39,290 nt of DNA from an uncultured Lentisphaeria bacterium (GTDB taxonomy: Bacteria; Verrucomicrobiota; Lentisphaeria; Victivallales; UBA1829), in the NCBI GenBank assembly GCA_949287225.1, contig CASEFP010000230.1:1-39290 (forward strand). Reading direction: 5' to 3'. Made by a program: the position numbers and the translations under genes. Below the pieces are notes generated by a model that worked only from the letters and a program-made list of their open reading frames with translations, was not told the origin of the DNA and did not search any database. This document shows, piece after piece, positions 16,962 through 24,359 of this stretch. Positions within the stretch are counted from its first letter, which is position 1; every line of letters begins with the position of its first letter.

Positions 16962-18074
16962 CTTTAACCGGGACCACGATCTGCTGTTGAAAAGTGCATT
17001 GCTGTTGGGATCGAATACCGCGGTGGATGAATTTGAGGTGTTGAATCCGGAATTGCAATAGATGATCTCATTGTCGGAGTTGATCCATGCATGATCATAA
17101 CGGCGGTCGACAAACATCTTTTCGCCGGTGTTCGGGTTGGATACGGAATCGACAGCACGGATGTATTCAGACCACATATCAGCCACCTTCTCCTGTGTGT
17201 CGGAAGAAGAGGACGCGGCTCTCTGATAAGCCTCCATCTGCTGATTCCGGATCTGAATCTGAGCAGAAACCCAGCTTGCTGTCCGCTGATTGGAAATCCG
17301 GTTGACCAATGCTATGAAATTCGGATTGGGCTGAACACTTTTTATCATTTCCTCAAGACATGTCTGCGCCTTCAGTTCGTCCCCCTTCCTGCAGCAAAAA
17401 GAAAACAAGGAAAGAAACTCGACGGTTACAACTTGACTCAATGAAATTCTGCTTTCCAGCGCCATTACTGGAATCGATAATATTACAGTCCGCCGTTTTC
17501 CCCCGCCCTCCCCTTCATAACGGGCAAAAAACTCCCGCAGGAAACAGCCTGTTAATTGGATGCCCCTCTGCGCAGACTGCCTCCGTCTTGCGGCAAGCAG
17601 CTGGTTTTTCTCCGCATCCCCGACATCCCGGAAGCATGACTCAATCAGCACGACTCCGGAAAGATTGTAGTCCTTTTGAACCGCAGGCAGAAAGTTGTTC
17701 GCCAAAATGCGCGGATCATGAAGCAGCGGAACTTGACGGATTGTCCCGGGCATGCCGATCACGCAGGGAGAAGCAACGGCGGTTTTGATTTCGCTTTCAG
17801 GACTCATGATCCAGACATACCAGGTGACAGGCTGCGCCGGATTTTGAGACCATGTTGCCTTCCCTCCGGCAAACCATCCGCCTGGAACTCTGCAGCGGAC
17901 GACCGGAGTTTGCGTCTGATAGTCGATCAGATAAAAAAGGCCGTTTACAGTATTGGCATTCTTACGGGAAGACGGAGTCCGTCCTGAATCGTCGCCGCCG
18001 CTTCCCGCCAGACAATTCACGGAAAGCATCACAACAACAGACAAGAGCAGTTTGTTCAGGCTCTTTCTCATCAT
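16959..18074 (-). CDS. Exported protein of unknown function, last gene of the Tad operon
   Basis: A 371-residue protein with a clear N-terminal signal peptide (hydrophobic LLLSVVVMLSV, then NCLAG). The Cys is preceded by Asn, so a lipobox is doubtful and cleavage near LAG is more likely. No known domain is recognised. The central part is charged, and a Gln/Ser-rich helical segment (residues ~270-305) is followed by an aromatic, Asn-rich C-terminus with a paired-Tyr/Asn pattern. It lies 16 bases after the small pilin gene, so it is likely a periplasmic or surface component of the pilus system. ATGs at 18074 and 18071 are both possible; GAGG lies upstream. Confidence 0.7.
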   Translation of the reverse strand: MMRKSLNKLLLSVVVMLSVNCLAGSGGDDSGRTPSSRKNANTVNGLFYLIDYQTQTPVVRCRVPGGWFAGGKATWSQNPAQPVTWYVWIMSPESEIKTAVASPCVIGMPGTIRQVPLLHDPRILANNFLPAVQKDYNLSGVVLIESCFRDVGDAEKNQLLAARRRQSAQRGIQLTGCFLREFFARYEGEGGGKRRTVILSIPVMALESRISLSQVVTVEFLSLFSFCCRKGDELKAQTCLEEMIKSVQPNPNFIALVNRISNQRTASWVSAQIQIRNQQMEAYQRAASSSSDTQEKVADMWSEYIRAVDSVSNPNTGEKMFVDRRYDHAWINSDNEIIYCNSGFNTSNSSTAVFDPNSNALFNSRSWSRLK

Positions 18075-18090
18075 CCATTGCCTCTTTCTC

Positions 18091-18312
18091 TCAAGGGAAA
18101 GGCTGCGCCAGCATCCACATCAAACGGCGGAACCAGTCCACAGCGTAATTACCGAACAAACCGAAATGATTTTCTTCCGAAACGGAAACCCTTGCCATTT
18201 CGATTAGAGTGGTCCCGGCATCCCCCATTGCCAGAGACCCTCCCAGCAGAACAATCAGAACAACAATGACATATTCCATCAGCATGGAGCCTTGTTCTTG
18301 AGAAATATTCAT
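18091..18312 (-). CDS. Flp-type pilin-like protein (73 aa)
   Basis: A tiny protein whose N-terminus QEQGSMLMEYVIVVLIVLL matches the Flp/class IVb prepilin signal: Gly, then four residues, Glu5 and Tyr6 (G/SMLMEY), followed by a hydrophobic helix. The mature form would be about 65 residues, the size of Flp pilins. The C-terminus is aromatic (WFRRLMWML). It is likely to be exported and cleaved by a TadV-type peptidase. The start at 18312 has GAGG eight bases upstream. It sits between a lipoprotein and an exported protein near the operon end, far from the other pilin-like gene at 36047. Confidence 0.75.
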   Translation of the reverse strand: MNISQEQGSMLMEYVIVVLIVLLGGSLAMGDAGTTLIEMARVSVSEENHFGLFGNYAVDWFRRLMWMLAQPFP

Positions 18313-18332
18313 GGAGCAGGCCTCGTCTTCTG

Positions 18333-19223
18333 CTATTTGATCGCCTGTTCAAATGACGGACGGAAATCGGGATGCTTTTTCAGTTCATTTTCTTCCAGTT
18401 GAAACGCAAGATGTTCAAATGAGAGTTCTTCCAGTTTCCTGACGCAGGACGCCAGTTCGGCACCGCTCGGCGCAGAATAATATTTCATCATGGCCTTCCG
18501 GGCTGTGGAGAGGCGTGTCAAAAGACGGCGGCTCATCGGAATGCTTTTGCATTTCACGTTGTTCTTTTCCAAATAAAAATCAAGGTGGCGGGCATCAATG
18601 CTTTTGGACTTGTCCAGATCAATGGAGAGCAGAATGATTTCCGCCTGGCCGAGCTGATCGGTACAAACCCTCAAGAAGGTATCACTCCCGGGATTTATGA
18701 CCAGCCATTCGTTGGTGAGCGGTTCCCGTTTGCTTTCCGTATAGGAATCCACAAGCGTCCGTTCCACTTTCGCGGGAATTTCCTCGACACGGCTTCCCGA
18801 TTCAAAATTCATGAAGGGGTTCATGCCGTCAAACGCATATTTTGTGACCTCGCCGGACCATTCAAACGGAAACATGCCGAATGAAAACACGCTGATGACA
18901 TGAGACATAATCGCAAACGGGAAAAGCCCCAGACCGGTCAGGAATTCATAAGACTCCCGCCATCCCTCATACGGAGTATAGAGAGAAGAAATCTTGCGAA
19001 CCTGCCAGACCTCTACCTTAATGTTTTCCATCTGTTCCAAAGTTACTTTGAATGAGGAGGAATCGGGAATTTCCTTGTCCGTCGTCAAAATGTACTGCTT
19101 GCTCAGAACGGTTCTTGAATTTTCCGGGGTCTCCTTGGTGATGTCTTCCAGATGATTCGCACATCCAGCGGCAAGAAGGGAAACCAATGCCGCTGTTCCA
19201 GCCGATAAGATTTTCCTGTTCAT
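18333..19223 (-). CDS. Lipoprotein of unknown function in the Tad locus
   Basis: A 296-residue protein from the ATG at 19223 (AGGAG upstream); the open frame extends 50 codons further but without signal features. It has a textbook lipobox, LLAAGC, so it should be lipidated at the Cys and held on a membrane. A hydrophobic segment around residues 100-120 (FPFAIMSHVISVFSFG) follows. The rest is charged helix and strand with no recognised domain. Tad systems often include a lipoprotein pilotin or a TadD TPR lipoprotein; this one has no TPR pattern, so a secretin-helper role is only a guess from context. Confidence 0.7.
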   Translation of the reverse strand: MNRKILSAGTAALVSLLAAGCANHLEDITKETPENSRTVLSKQYILTTDKEIPDSSSFKVTLEQMENIKVEVWQVRKISSLYTPYEGWRESYEFLTGLGLFPFAIMSHVISVFSFGMFPFEWSGEVTKYAFDGMNPFMNFESGSRVEEIPAKVERTLVDSYTESKREPLTNEWLVINPGSDTFLRVCTDQLGQAEIILLSIDLDKSKSIDARHLDFYLEKNNVKCKSIPMSRRLLTRLSTARKAMMKYYSAPSGAELASCVRKLEELSFEHLAFQLEENELKKHPDFRPSFEQAIK

Positions 19224-19245
19224 GTCTGTATTCACTCCTGTATTG

Positions 19246-20262
19246 TTATTTTTGCACTTTGACGAATTCTCCGATGAATTTTCCGGACTCGTCCGTTCCG
19301 GTCTGCTTCCATTCCCATTCGCTCTCAAGGCGATATTCCCCGTGATCCAGGGGAAGGACTTTGCTGATTCCAAGCACCTTGCGGCTGCCGTCCTCCAGGC
19401 GTCCGGTATGAACGATGTAATTCAAGGCGGCAACCACCTGATTACGGATCGCATTGAGCGGGAGGTCAAACCCGGCATACATGACGCAGGTTTCCAGGCG
19501 CAGCAGACTGTCGTATGCGTTGTTCGCGTGAATCGTGGACATTGATCCGGAATGCCCTGTATTCATCGCCTGAAGCAGATCCAATGCCTCGGCCCCGCGA
19601 ATTTCTCCGAGGATGATGCGGTCAGGACGCAAACGCAATGCCGAATGCAGTAAATCGCGGAATGTCACTTCTCCTTTGCCGTCCTTGTCCGGACGGCGGG
19701 TTTCAAACGGCACAAGGTGCGGCTGGCGGAGTTGAAGTTCGCAGGAATCTTCAATCGTCAGAATGCGGTCGGCCGGATCTATATACGAACTCAACACATT
19801 GAGTATGGATGTTTTCCCGGACGATGTCGCCCCGCAGATCAGTATGTTCATCCGCTTTTGCACCAGAAGTTTGAGATAGTCCAGCATCTCCTGTGAAATG
19901 CTCTGCCAGCTCACCAGGCTTTCCGGAGAAAGGGAATCGGCCCGGAATTTCCGGATGGAAACAACCGTTCCACAACGGGAAAGCGGCGGAATCACAATAT
20001 GAACTCGGGAACCGTCCGGCAAGCGGGCATCAAGACGGGGGTATTCATCGTTCAGAACACGGCCGACTGACTTCGCAATATTGTTCGCAGCGGCTTGAAG
20101 CGCCGGTTCGCTGGGAAATTTCGATTCGATTTTGACAACTCTGCCGCCTTTTTCAATATAAATATTTTCCGGCCCGTTAATCATAATTTCGCTGACAAGC
20201 GGGTCGTCAAGCCAGGGTTTAACCGGTTCCAGAAACATGGCCAGGTAAGAAATCCCATTCAT
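19246..20262 (-). CDS. cpaF: CpaF/TadA-type secretion ATPase (second copy, no FHA domain)
   Basis: A VirB11/CpaF-type hexameric ATPase that powers pilus assembly at the cytoplasmic face. It has Walker A GATSSGKT (residues 146-153 from 20268), an Asp box around [10 protein letters not shown], Walker B-region [12 protein letters not shown], and [11 protein letters not shown]. At about 338 residues it is shorter than usual CpaF because it lacks the long N-terminal extension. AAGGAG is nine bases from the ATG at 20262 and only three from the ATG at 20268, favouring the former. It follows the small kinase gene by a few bases. It is a paralogue of the FHA-CpaF fusion at 27798-29456. Confidence 0.92.
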   Translation of the reverse strand: MNGISYLAMFLEPVKPWLDDPLVSEIMINGPENIYIEKGGRVVKIESKFPSEPALQAAANNIAKSVGRVLNDEYPRLDARLPDGSRVHIVIPPLSRCGTVVSIRKFRADSLSPESLVSWQSISQEMLDYLKLLVQKRMNILICGATSSGKTSILNVLSSYIDPADRILTIEDSCELQLRQPHLVPFETRRPDKDGKGEVTFRDLLHSALRLRPDRIILGEIRGAEALDLLQAMNTGHSGSMSTIHANNAYDSLLRLETCVMYAGFDLPLNAIRNQVVAALNYIVHTGRLEDGSRKVLGISKVLPLDHGEYRLESEWEWKQTGTDESGKFIGEFVKVQK

Positions 20263-20275
20263 ATTCATCCGCTCC

Positions 20276-21169
20276 TTATGCCAGAAGTTTTTTCAATTTT
20301 CTGCATTCAGCTTCCGCTTCTTCTACGGGGAAACAATTGCAAATGAGTTTGGCATGACTGAAATCCAGCAGGACGGGAGACCCGTCATCCCGCAGTCCGA
20401 GATTCGACTTCCGGATATCACCATGCAAAATAAATCGTCTATGCAAATAGTCAAGCGCTCTGAAAAAACCGGCTGTCCTTCTCCGTTTCCCGATCACGTC
20501 CCCTGTATGACACCATTCCATTACACAGTATGGTGAATCGCCAACATCACTGGCGAAAACTTCCGGAAGGTTCGGGTGTTTCATTTGGCACAGCCATTCA
20601 AGTTCGTTCCGGAAACGGGATTCGCCTCCGGGAACGGGAATTTTCACGGCACAGGGCCGCCCCCGGAAATCAGCCAGATACACCTGAGACGTACTCCCCT
20701 TTGCGATGAAGCGCTTCAGTTTCGCGCCGTGAATCACGGGCGGCTCTCTCAACAGTCTTTCATCAAGCGGCATTCTTCCACAGAAAACATTCCTGACAAA
20801 TTCCGGAAGGCCTGAACCTTGCCGGAACAGAACGCTGCATTCCCACCAGTCTCTGAGCACGGCGTCAAATACATCGGCTTTGAGAGATGGGCGAATATCC
20901 GCCAGCAATGCCGTCAATCTGACCGCCGCCGCCCATTGCCAGTCCAAAAAGCCGACCTGGCCGCTGAAAACGGCAGCACGCCGATCCGGGCGGAACAGCA
21001 GAAAAAAATCCAGCGGACAGAAGCCGGAGAATTCTATCTGCACAGGATGAATCCGAAGCCATTCAAGTTCCATGCTGATTTGAACGGCATATGACTCAAA
21101 GGCGGTCTGCGGCGATTCAAACCCACGGCAAAGCGCCGGGATAACGTCATTCAGTCGGCGGAGTAACAT
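20276..21169 (-). CDS. Minimal atypical Ser/Thr protein kinase-like protein
   Basis: A 297-residue protein from the ATG at 21169, where GGAGGA lies five bases upstream and overlaps the PP2C gene end by 23 bases. Residues 1-145 are an unidentified domain. Residues ~150-297 are a reduced kinase fold: a glycine-loop remnant (AKGSTSQVY), Lys176 in CAVKI, Glu189 in the C-helix, the catalytic loop HGDIRKSN (249-256, HGD instead of HRD) and DFS (269-271) instead of DFG. The protein ends shortly after, so the activation segment and C-lobe helices are nearly absent. HGD and short C-lobes occur in Bud32/RIO- and phosphotransferase-like kinases. It may act on an unusual substrate or be a pseudokinase. 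Confidence 0.75.
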   Translation of the reverse strand: MLLRRLNDVIPALCRGFESPQTAFESYAVQISMELEWLRIHPVQIEFSGFCPLDFFLLFRPDRRAAVFSGQVGFLDWQWAAAVRLTALLADIRPSLKADVFDAVLRDWWECSVLFRQGSGLPEFVRNVFCGRMPLDERLLREPPVIHGAKLKRFIAKGSTSQVYLADFRGRPCAVKIPVPGGESRFRNELEWLCQMKHPNLPEVFASDVGDSPYCVMEWCHTGDVIGKRRRTAGFFRALDYLHRRFILHGDIRKSNLGLRDDGSPVLLDFSHAKLICNCFPVEEAEAECRKLKKLLA

Positions 21170-21971
21170 CGTCGTCCTCCTCTCCGTCCGGGGGGTCCGG
21201 AGTATCAGCTTCTTCCCGGCTGACGTCGGGAGTGATTTCCGGAAGTTTCCCGAAGGCAATGACAATGGCGGTGGCATTGTCGATTCCACCGTGTTTCAGA
21301 GAAGCGTCTATCAGGTCCCTCGCCTTCTGTTCCGGTGCGGAGACTGTGCTTAGAATCTGTTTTATCTCCAGTTCAGGGAGCTGGCGGGAAACACCGTCTG
21401 AACAGAGTAAATAAAGATCGTTGTCCATGAGTTCCAGATCCTGGGTCTCGAGAAAAAATTTCGGGCCGCACCCTGCGACGTTGGTCAGGACGCCCTGCAG
21501 ATGCTTTGCCAGTTTCTCCTCTGCCACTCCCATCGCGGAGGCAATGGTATGATCCGTGGTGAGCTGTTCCAATCCTTTTTTTCTCAGCCGATAACAACGG
21601 CTGTCTCCGGCAGAAAACAGCATTCCCAAAGTCGGCTGAAACGGAGAAAGAGCAATCCCGACAATAGTGGCGCCCATGCCGCGCATATTGTTCTCCGCTG
21701 CAAATTTCTGAATTCCGGCGTTTGCCTGATAGGAAAATTTCACCATCGCAGAGAGATTTTTCAAAGGAGAAAGCACAGCTTTCGAGAGGGTCTGAACAAC
21801 GATGGCACTTGCCCGTTCGCCGCCGTCCCCGCCGCCCATGCCGTCGGAGACGACGAACAATCCCCCCGAAGGCTGGCAGGTGTAAGAGTCCTGATTTTCC
21901 TTGCGGGCCAATCCCGTATCGGTATATGCCCCGGCATTGAAGTATTTTTTCTGAAACAGAAGAAACGGCAT
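21147..21971 (-). CDS. PP2C-family protein phosphatase
   Basis: It dephosphorylates Ser/Thr-phosphoproteins, using two metal ions, in the cytoplasm. Seen in 274 residues: RKENQD (23-28), SDGMGGGDGG (42-51) with the metal-binding Asp, MRGMGATIV, SAGDSRCY, TTDHT, LCSDGVSRQL and GIDNATAIV near the C-terminus, all family motifs in order. The last 30 residues are an acidic Pro/Asp/Glu tail. It starts six bases after the double-FHA gene, with AAGGTG inside that gene's end. It is the natural antagonist of the 1061-residue kinase encoded in the same operon. Confidence 0.94.
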   Translation of the reverse strand: MPFLLFQKKYFNAGAYTDTGLARKENQDSYTCQPSGGLFVVSDGMGGGDGGERASAIVVQTLSKAVLSPLKNLSAMVKFSYQANAGIQKFAAENNMRGMGATIVGIALSPFQPTLGMLFSAGDSRCYRLRKKGLEQLTTDHTIASAMGVAEEKLAKHLQGVLTNVAGCGPKFFLETQDLELMDNDLYLLCSDGVSRQLPELEIKQILSTVSAPEQKARDLIDASLKHGGIDNATAIVIAFGKLPEITPDVSREEADTPDPPDGEEDDDVTPPTE

Positions 21972-21977
21972 TGCTTG

Positions 21978-24359
21978 TCACCTTGGATATTTCTTGAATC
22001 CCCACATGCGGCGCACCACGGGATCTCCGGGGATGCCTTGGCGGAGAATGGAATCTCTGATTTCAATTTTCTGTTCGTCGGAGGCGGTATTGTATTCCCG
22101 TCCCAGCTGAATCAGCGGAAGCCGCATTTTCTTGAAGTCGCGGGCAAAGGATTCCATATCCGATTCCTTGACTTCCCCGCCCATCAGGAAAATGGCGATG
22201 GCTTTGCTTAAGATAGATTCCCGCAACGACTTGGAATCCTCGGCAGTGAAATACTTTGCTGCCAGTTTGTTCCGGAATTCAAGCACCTCTCCGGTACTTT
22301 CATAGAGACGCTGGAAAGCGCCGGCATGCAGCCAGTCGTTGTGTTTCTGATCAGCGAAGGTCCGGAAGGTTTGAATCGCTCCGAGCAGATTCCTGAATTT
22401 GACGATTTCAGGACGGAACTGGAACTCCGAATACACCGATTGGTCATAAGGGGCCGGAAGCGCATAGATGAATTCAAAGAATCCTTCGATCCCGAGAACA
22501 CGGTCGTATTCCCCCGCAGGCTCCGTCCTGAGACGGGAAGGCATCTTCTTTTCAAAGGCATCACAGGAAAATACTTTCTTCATAACATCCTGATTTTGAA
22601 ATATTGATACGCATTCCGGCAGGGAGGTATCCTTGCCCAGTCCTGCTTCGTTCAAATTGCGGATCAGCGGACGCAGATTGGCCGCGACGGCAAGGATAAT
22701 GTCGAATTGCCGCTCCTGCTGTTTCCTGAGCGTGGCGATATTCGCGTTGACGACGCATTGCTCCAATGTCGGGAGATCCAGACGGATCGAGTCGAGTTTT
22801 TCAAATTCCAGCTGCTGGACCGCAATCATGGCACGCTTGATCTGTTTTCCGGTCCTCTGCAGCATCGCCAGGGGAACCATGCAGCTTTCGATTCGGATGC
22901 GGATGTTCGGCTCGGCATGCTGCTTCAAATCATCCAAATCGCTCAGGACCATGGCGAGATTGTCCGATTCGGACTCGATTCTTGCGAGAATGCCCTCCAG
23001 TTTTTCCAAATACAGCAGGTTGTCTTCGATCTGCTTGCAGAGGATCACCGAGTCCGCCAGAAGTTTTTTCAAATAGACGGGAGGCTTTTGCGAGAAGAGT
23101 TTTTCAATCCCACCGATGACTTTTACGGATTGTTTCAAATCGGCGAGATTTTTCTGGTTCCGGTCGTCGCGCATGGAAGTTTCCGCCAGAAGATACGCAT
23201 CCAGCAATTTTTTAACGGTGAACGCTTCTTTGCGCATTTCAGGCGCAGTGGTGTCGTTCCATCCCCAGACATTGGGATCGGCATCGGTAATCATCCCGAG
23301 GATGTGAGAGGATTCAATCCAGTTGCCGGAATTCAGTGCCGACTTCGCCTTTCCCCAGTTGGCAAAAATCTTTTCCCATACGGTGATGGACTGGTCAAGT
23401 TCGTTATAAGCAATTTCATTCGCTTCCGAACCTCGGCGCGAACGCGATTCCTTCAGAAATTCACGAGCTTGATCGAAACGTTCGGCGGCAGCCTCGCGCC
23501 TGGCATAGTTCAAATACGTGTCGGAAGATGATTTGACACCCATCCAGAACCAGTTCAGAGCCAAAACGATGAAAATGGTCGCCGCGACAATGCCGAGGCT
23601 CGACCATATTCTGATCTTGGAATGCTCAATGCTTCCGTCCACGAATTTGAAATCGACGAAGGAAATACTGATGACATCATCGTCGACCAGCAGGCGCTCC
23701 GTACTGGAGGAGAGTTTTGTGCCGTTTACAAATGTGCCGTTTTTACTGCCGAGGTCGCGCAGCCAGCAGCCATCCGCCTTGCTGTTGAATTCGACATGAC
23801 GCTGTGAAACAAGCTGTTCGTCGATAACGAGATCGCAACTGGGTGCGGAGCCCGCCACCATCCTGGGAGAGTCCAGCCTGACCGACTGCCCTTTTTTGTC
23901 GGTATTGAGATACACCAACTCATGTCGCGCGGTATTGGACGCTTTGAGTTTCTCCACATAAAGGGTGCAGCTGCCGATGGCGAACTGATCGTCCGCGGCA
24001 AGGTTTTTTTCCTGAATTTTCCGTGCCTTGTAGAAAATTCCGTTACGGCTCCCCGTATCACGCAGGCACAGGCGCCCCTTGCGCATCAAAATCACGGCAT
24101 GATGCCCGCTGGCGACATTGTCTTCCTTGGGAATCACCCATGTACAGTCCGCGCTTCTCCCGATGGTGATGGTGTCTGAAGCGGAAAGATCGGCGACTTC
24201 GTACAACACCTTGTGATTGAATTCAAGCCGAAGACTCAGCCTTTCCTGAGCCGTTTTCTTCAAAGAAAGAGTGCGCACTACGGTATTGTGAAAATGCTTG
24301 AAAGTCTCGCGGGAGAACATCCGCTTGAAGAGACTTCTCCCCGAATTGCTTACTCCCAT
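21978..24359 (-). CDS. Double-FHA transmembrane protein
   Basis: A 793-residue protein from the ATG at 24359 (AGGAGGAACGT directly upstream, overlapping the previous gene by 10 bases). FHA domain 1 (residues ~45-135) has Gly-Arg 67-68, SGHH 84-87 and Asn106-Gly. FHA domain 2 (~155-240) has SQRH 185-188 and Asn207-Gly, but Ser replaces the Arg of the Gly-Arg pair. One transmembrane helix follows at ~252-275, then about 500 residues of mainly helical, coiled-coil-like sequence on the outer side. FHA domains bind phosphothreonine, so the cytoplasmic part would read kinase signals and the periplasmic part could touch the pilus machine. Confidence 0.88.
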   Translation of the reverse strand: MGVSNSGRSLFKRMFSRETFKHFHNTVVRTLSLKKTAQERLSLRLEFNHKVLYEVADLSASDTITIGRSADCTWVIPKEDNVASGHHAVILMRKGRLCLRDTGSRNGIFYKARKIQEKNLAADDQFAIGSCTLYVEKLKASNTARHELVYLNTDKKGQSVRLDSPRMVAGSAPSCDLVIDEQLVSQRHVEFNSKADGCWLRDLGSKNGTFVNGTKLSSSTERLLVDDDVISISFVDFKFVDGSIEHSKIRIWSSLGIVAATIFIVLALNWFWMGVKSSSDTYLNYARREAAAERFDQAREFLKESRSRRGSEANEIAYNELDQSITVWEKIFANWGKAKSALNSGNWIESSHILGMITDADPNVWGWNDTTAPEMRKEAFTVKKLLDAYLLAETSMRDDRNQKNLADLKQSVKVIGGIEKLFSQKPPVYLKKLLADSVILCKQIEDNLLYLEKLEGILARIESESDNLAMVLSDLDDLKQHAEPNIRIRIESCMVPLAMLQRTGKQIKRAMIAVQQLEFEKLDSIRLDLPTLEQCVVNANIATLRKQQERQFDIILAVAANLRPLIRNLNEAGLGKDTSLPECVSIFQNQDVMKKVFSCDAFEKKMPSRLRTEPAGEYDRVLGIEGFFEFIYALPAPYDQSVYSEFQFRPEIVKFRNLLGAIQTFRTFADQKHNDWLHAGAFQRLYESTGEVLEFRNKLAAKYFTAEDSKSLRESILSKAIAIFLMGGEVKESDMESFARDFKKMRLPLIQLGREYNTASDEQKIEIRDSILRQGIPGDPVVRRMWGFKKYPR

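Noticed and set aside
19223-19373. Extended 50-residue N-terminus of the lipoprotein gene
   Set aside because: It overlaps the end of the upstream ATPase gene, lacks a signal sequence, and the ATG at 19223 has AGGAG and starts a proper lipoprotein signal.
20276-24359. Type VI secretion regulatory genes (kinase, PP2C, FHA trio)
   Set aside because: No sheath, baseplate or ClpV-type genes are present; the surrounding genes are Tad pilus components.
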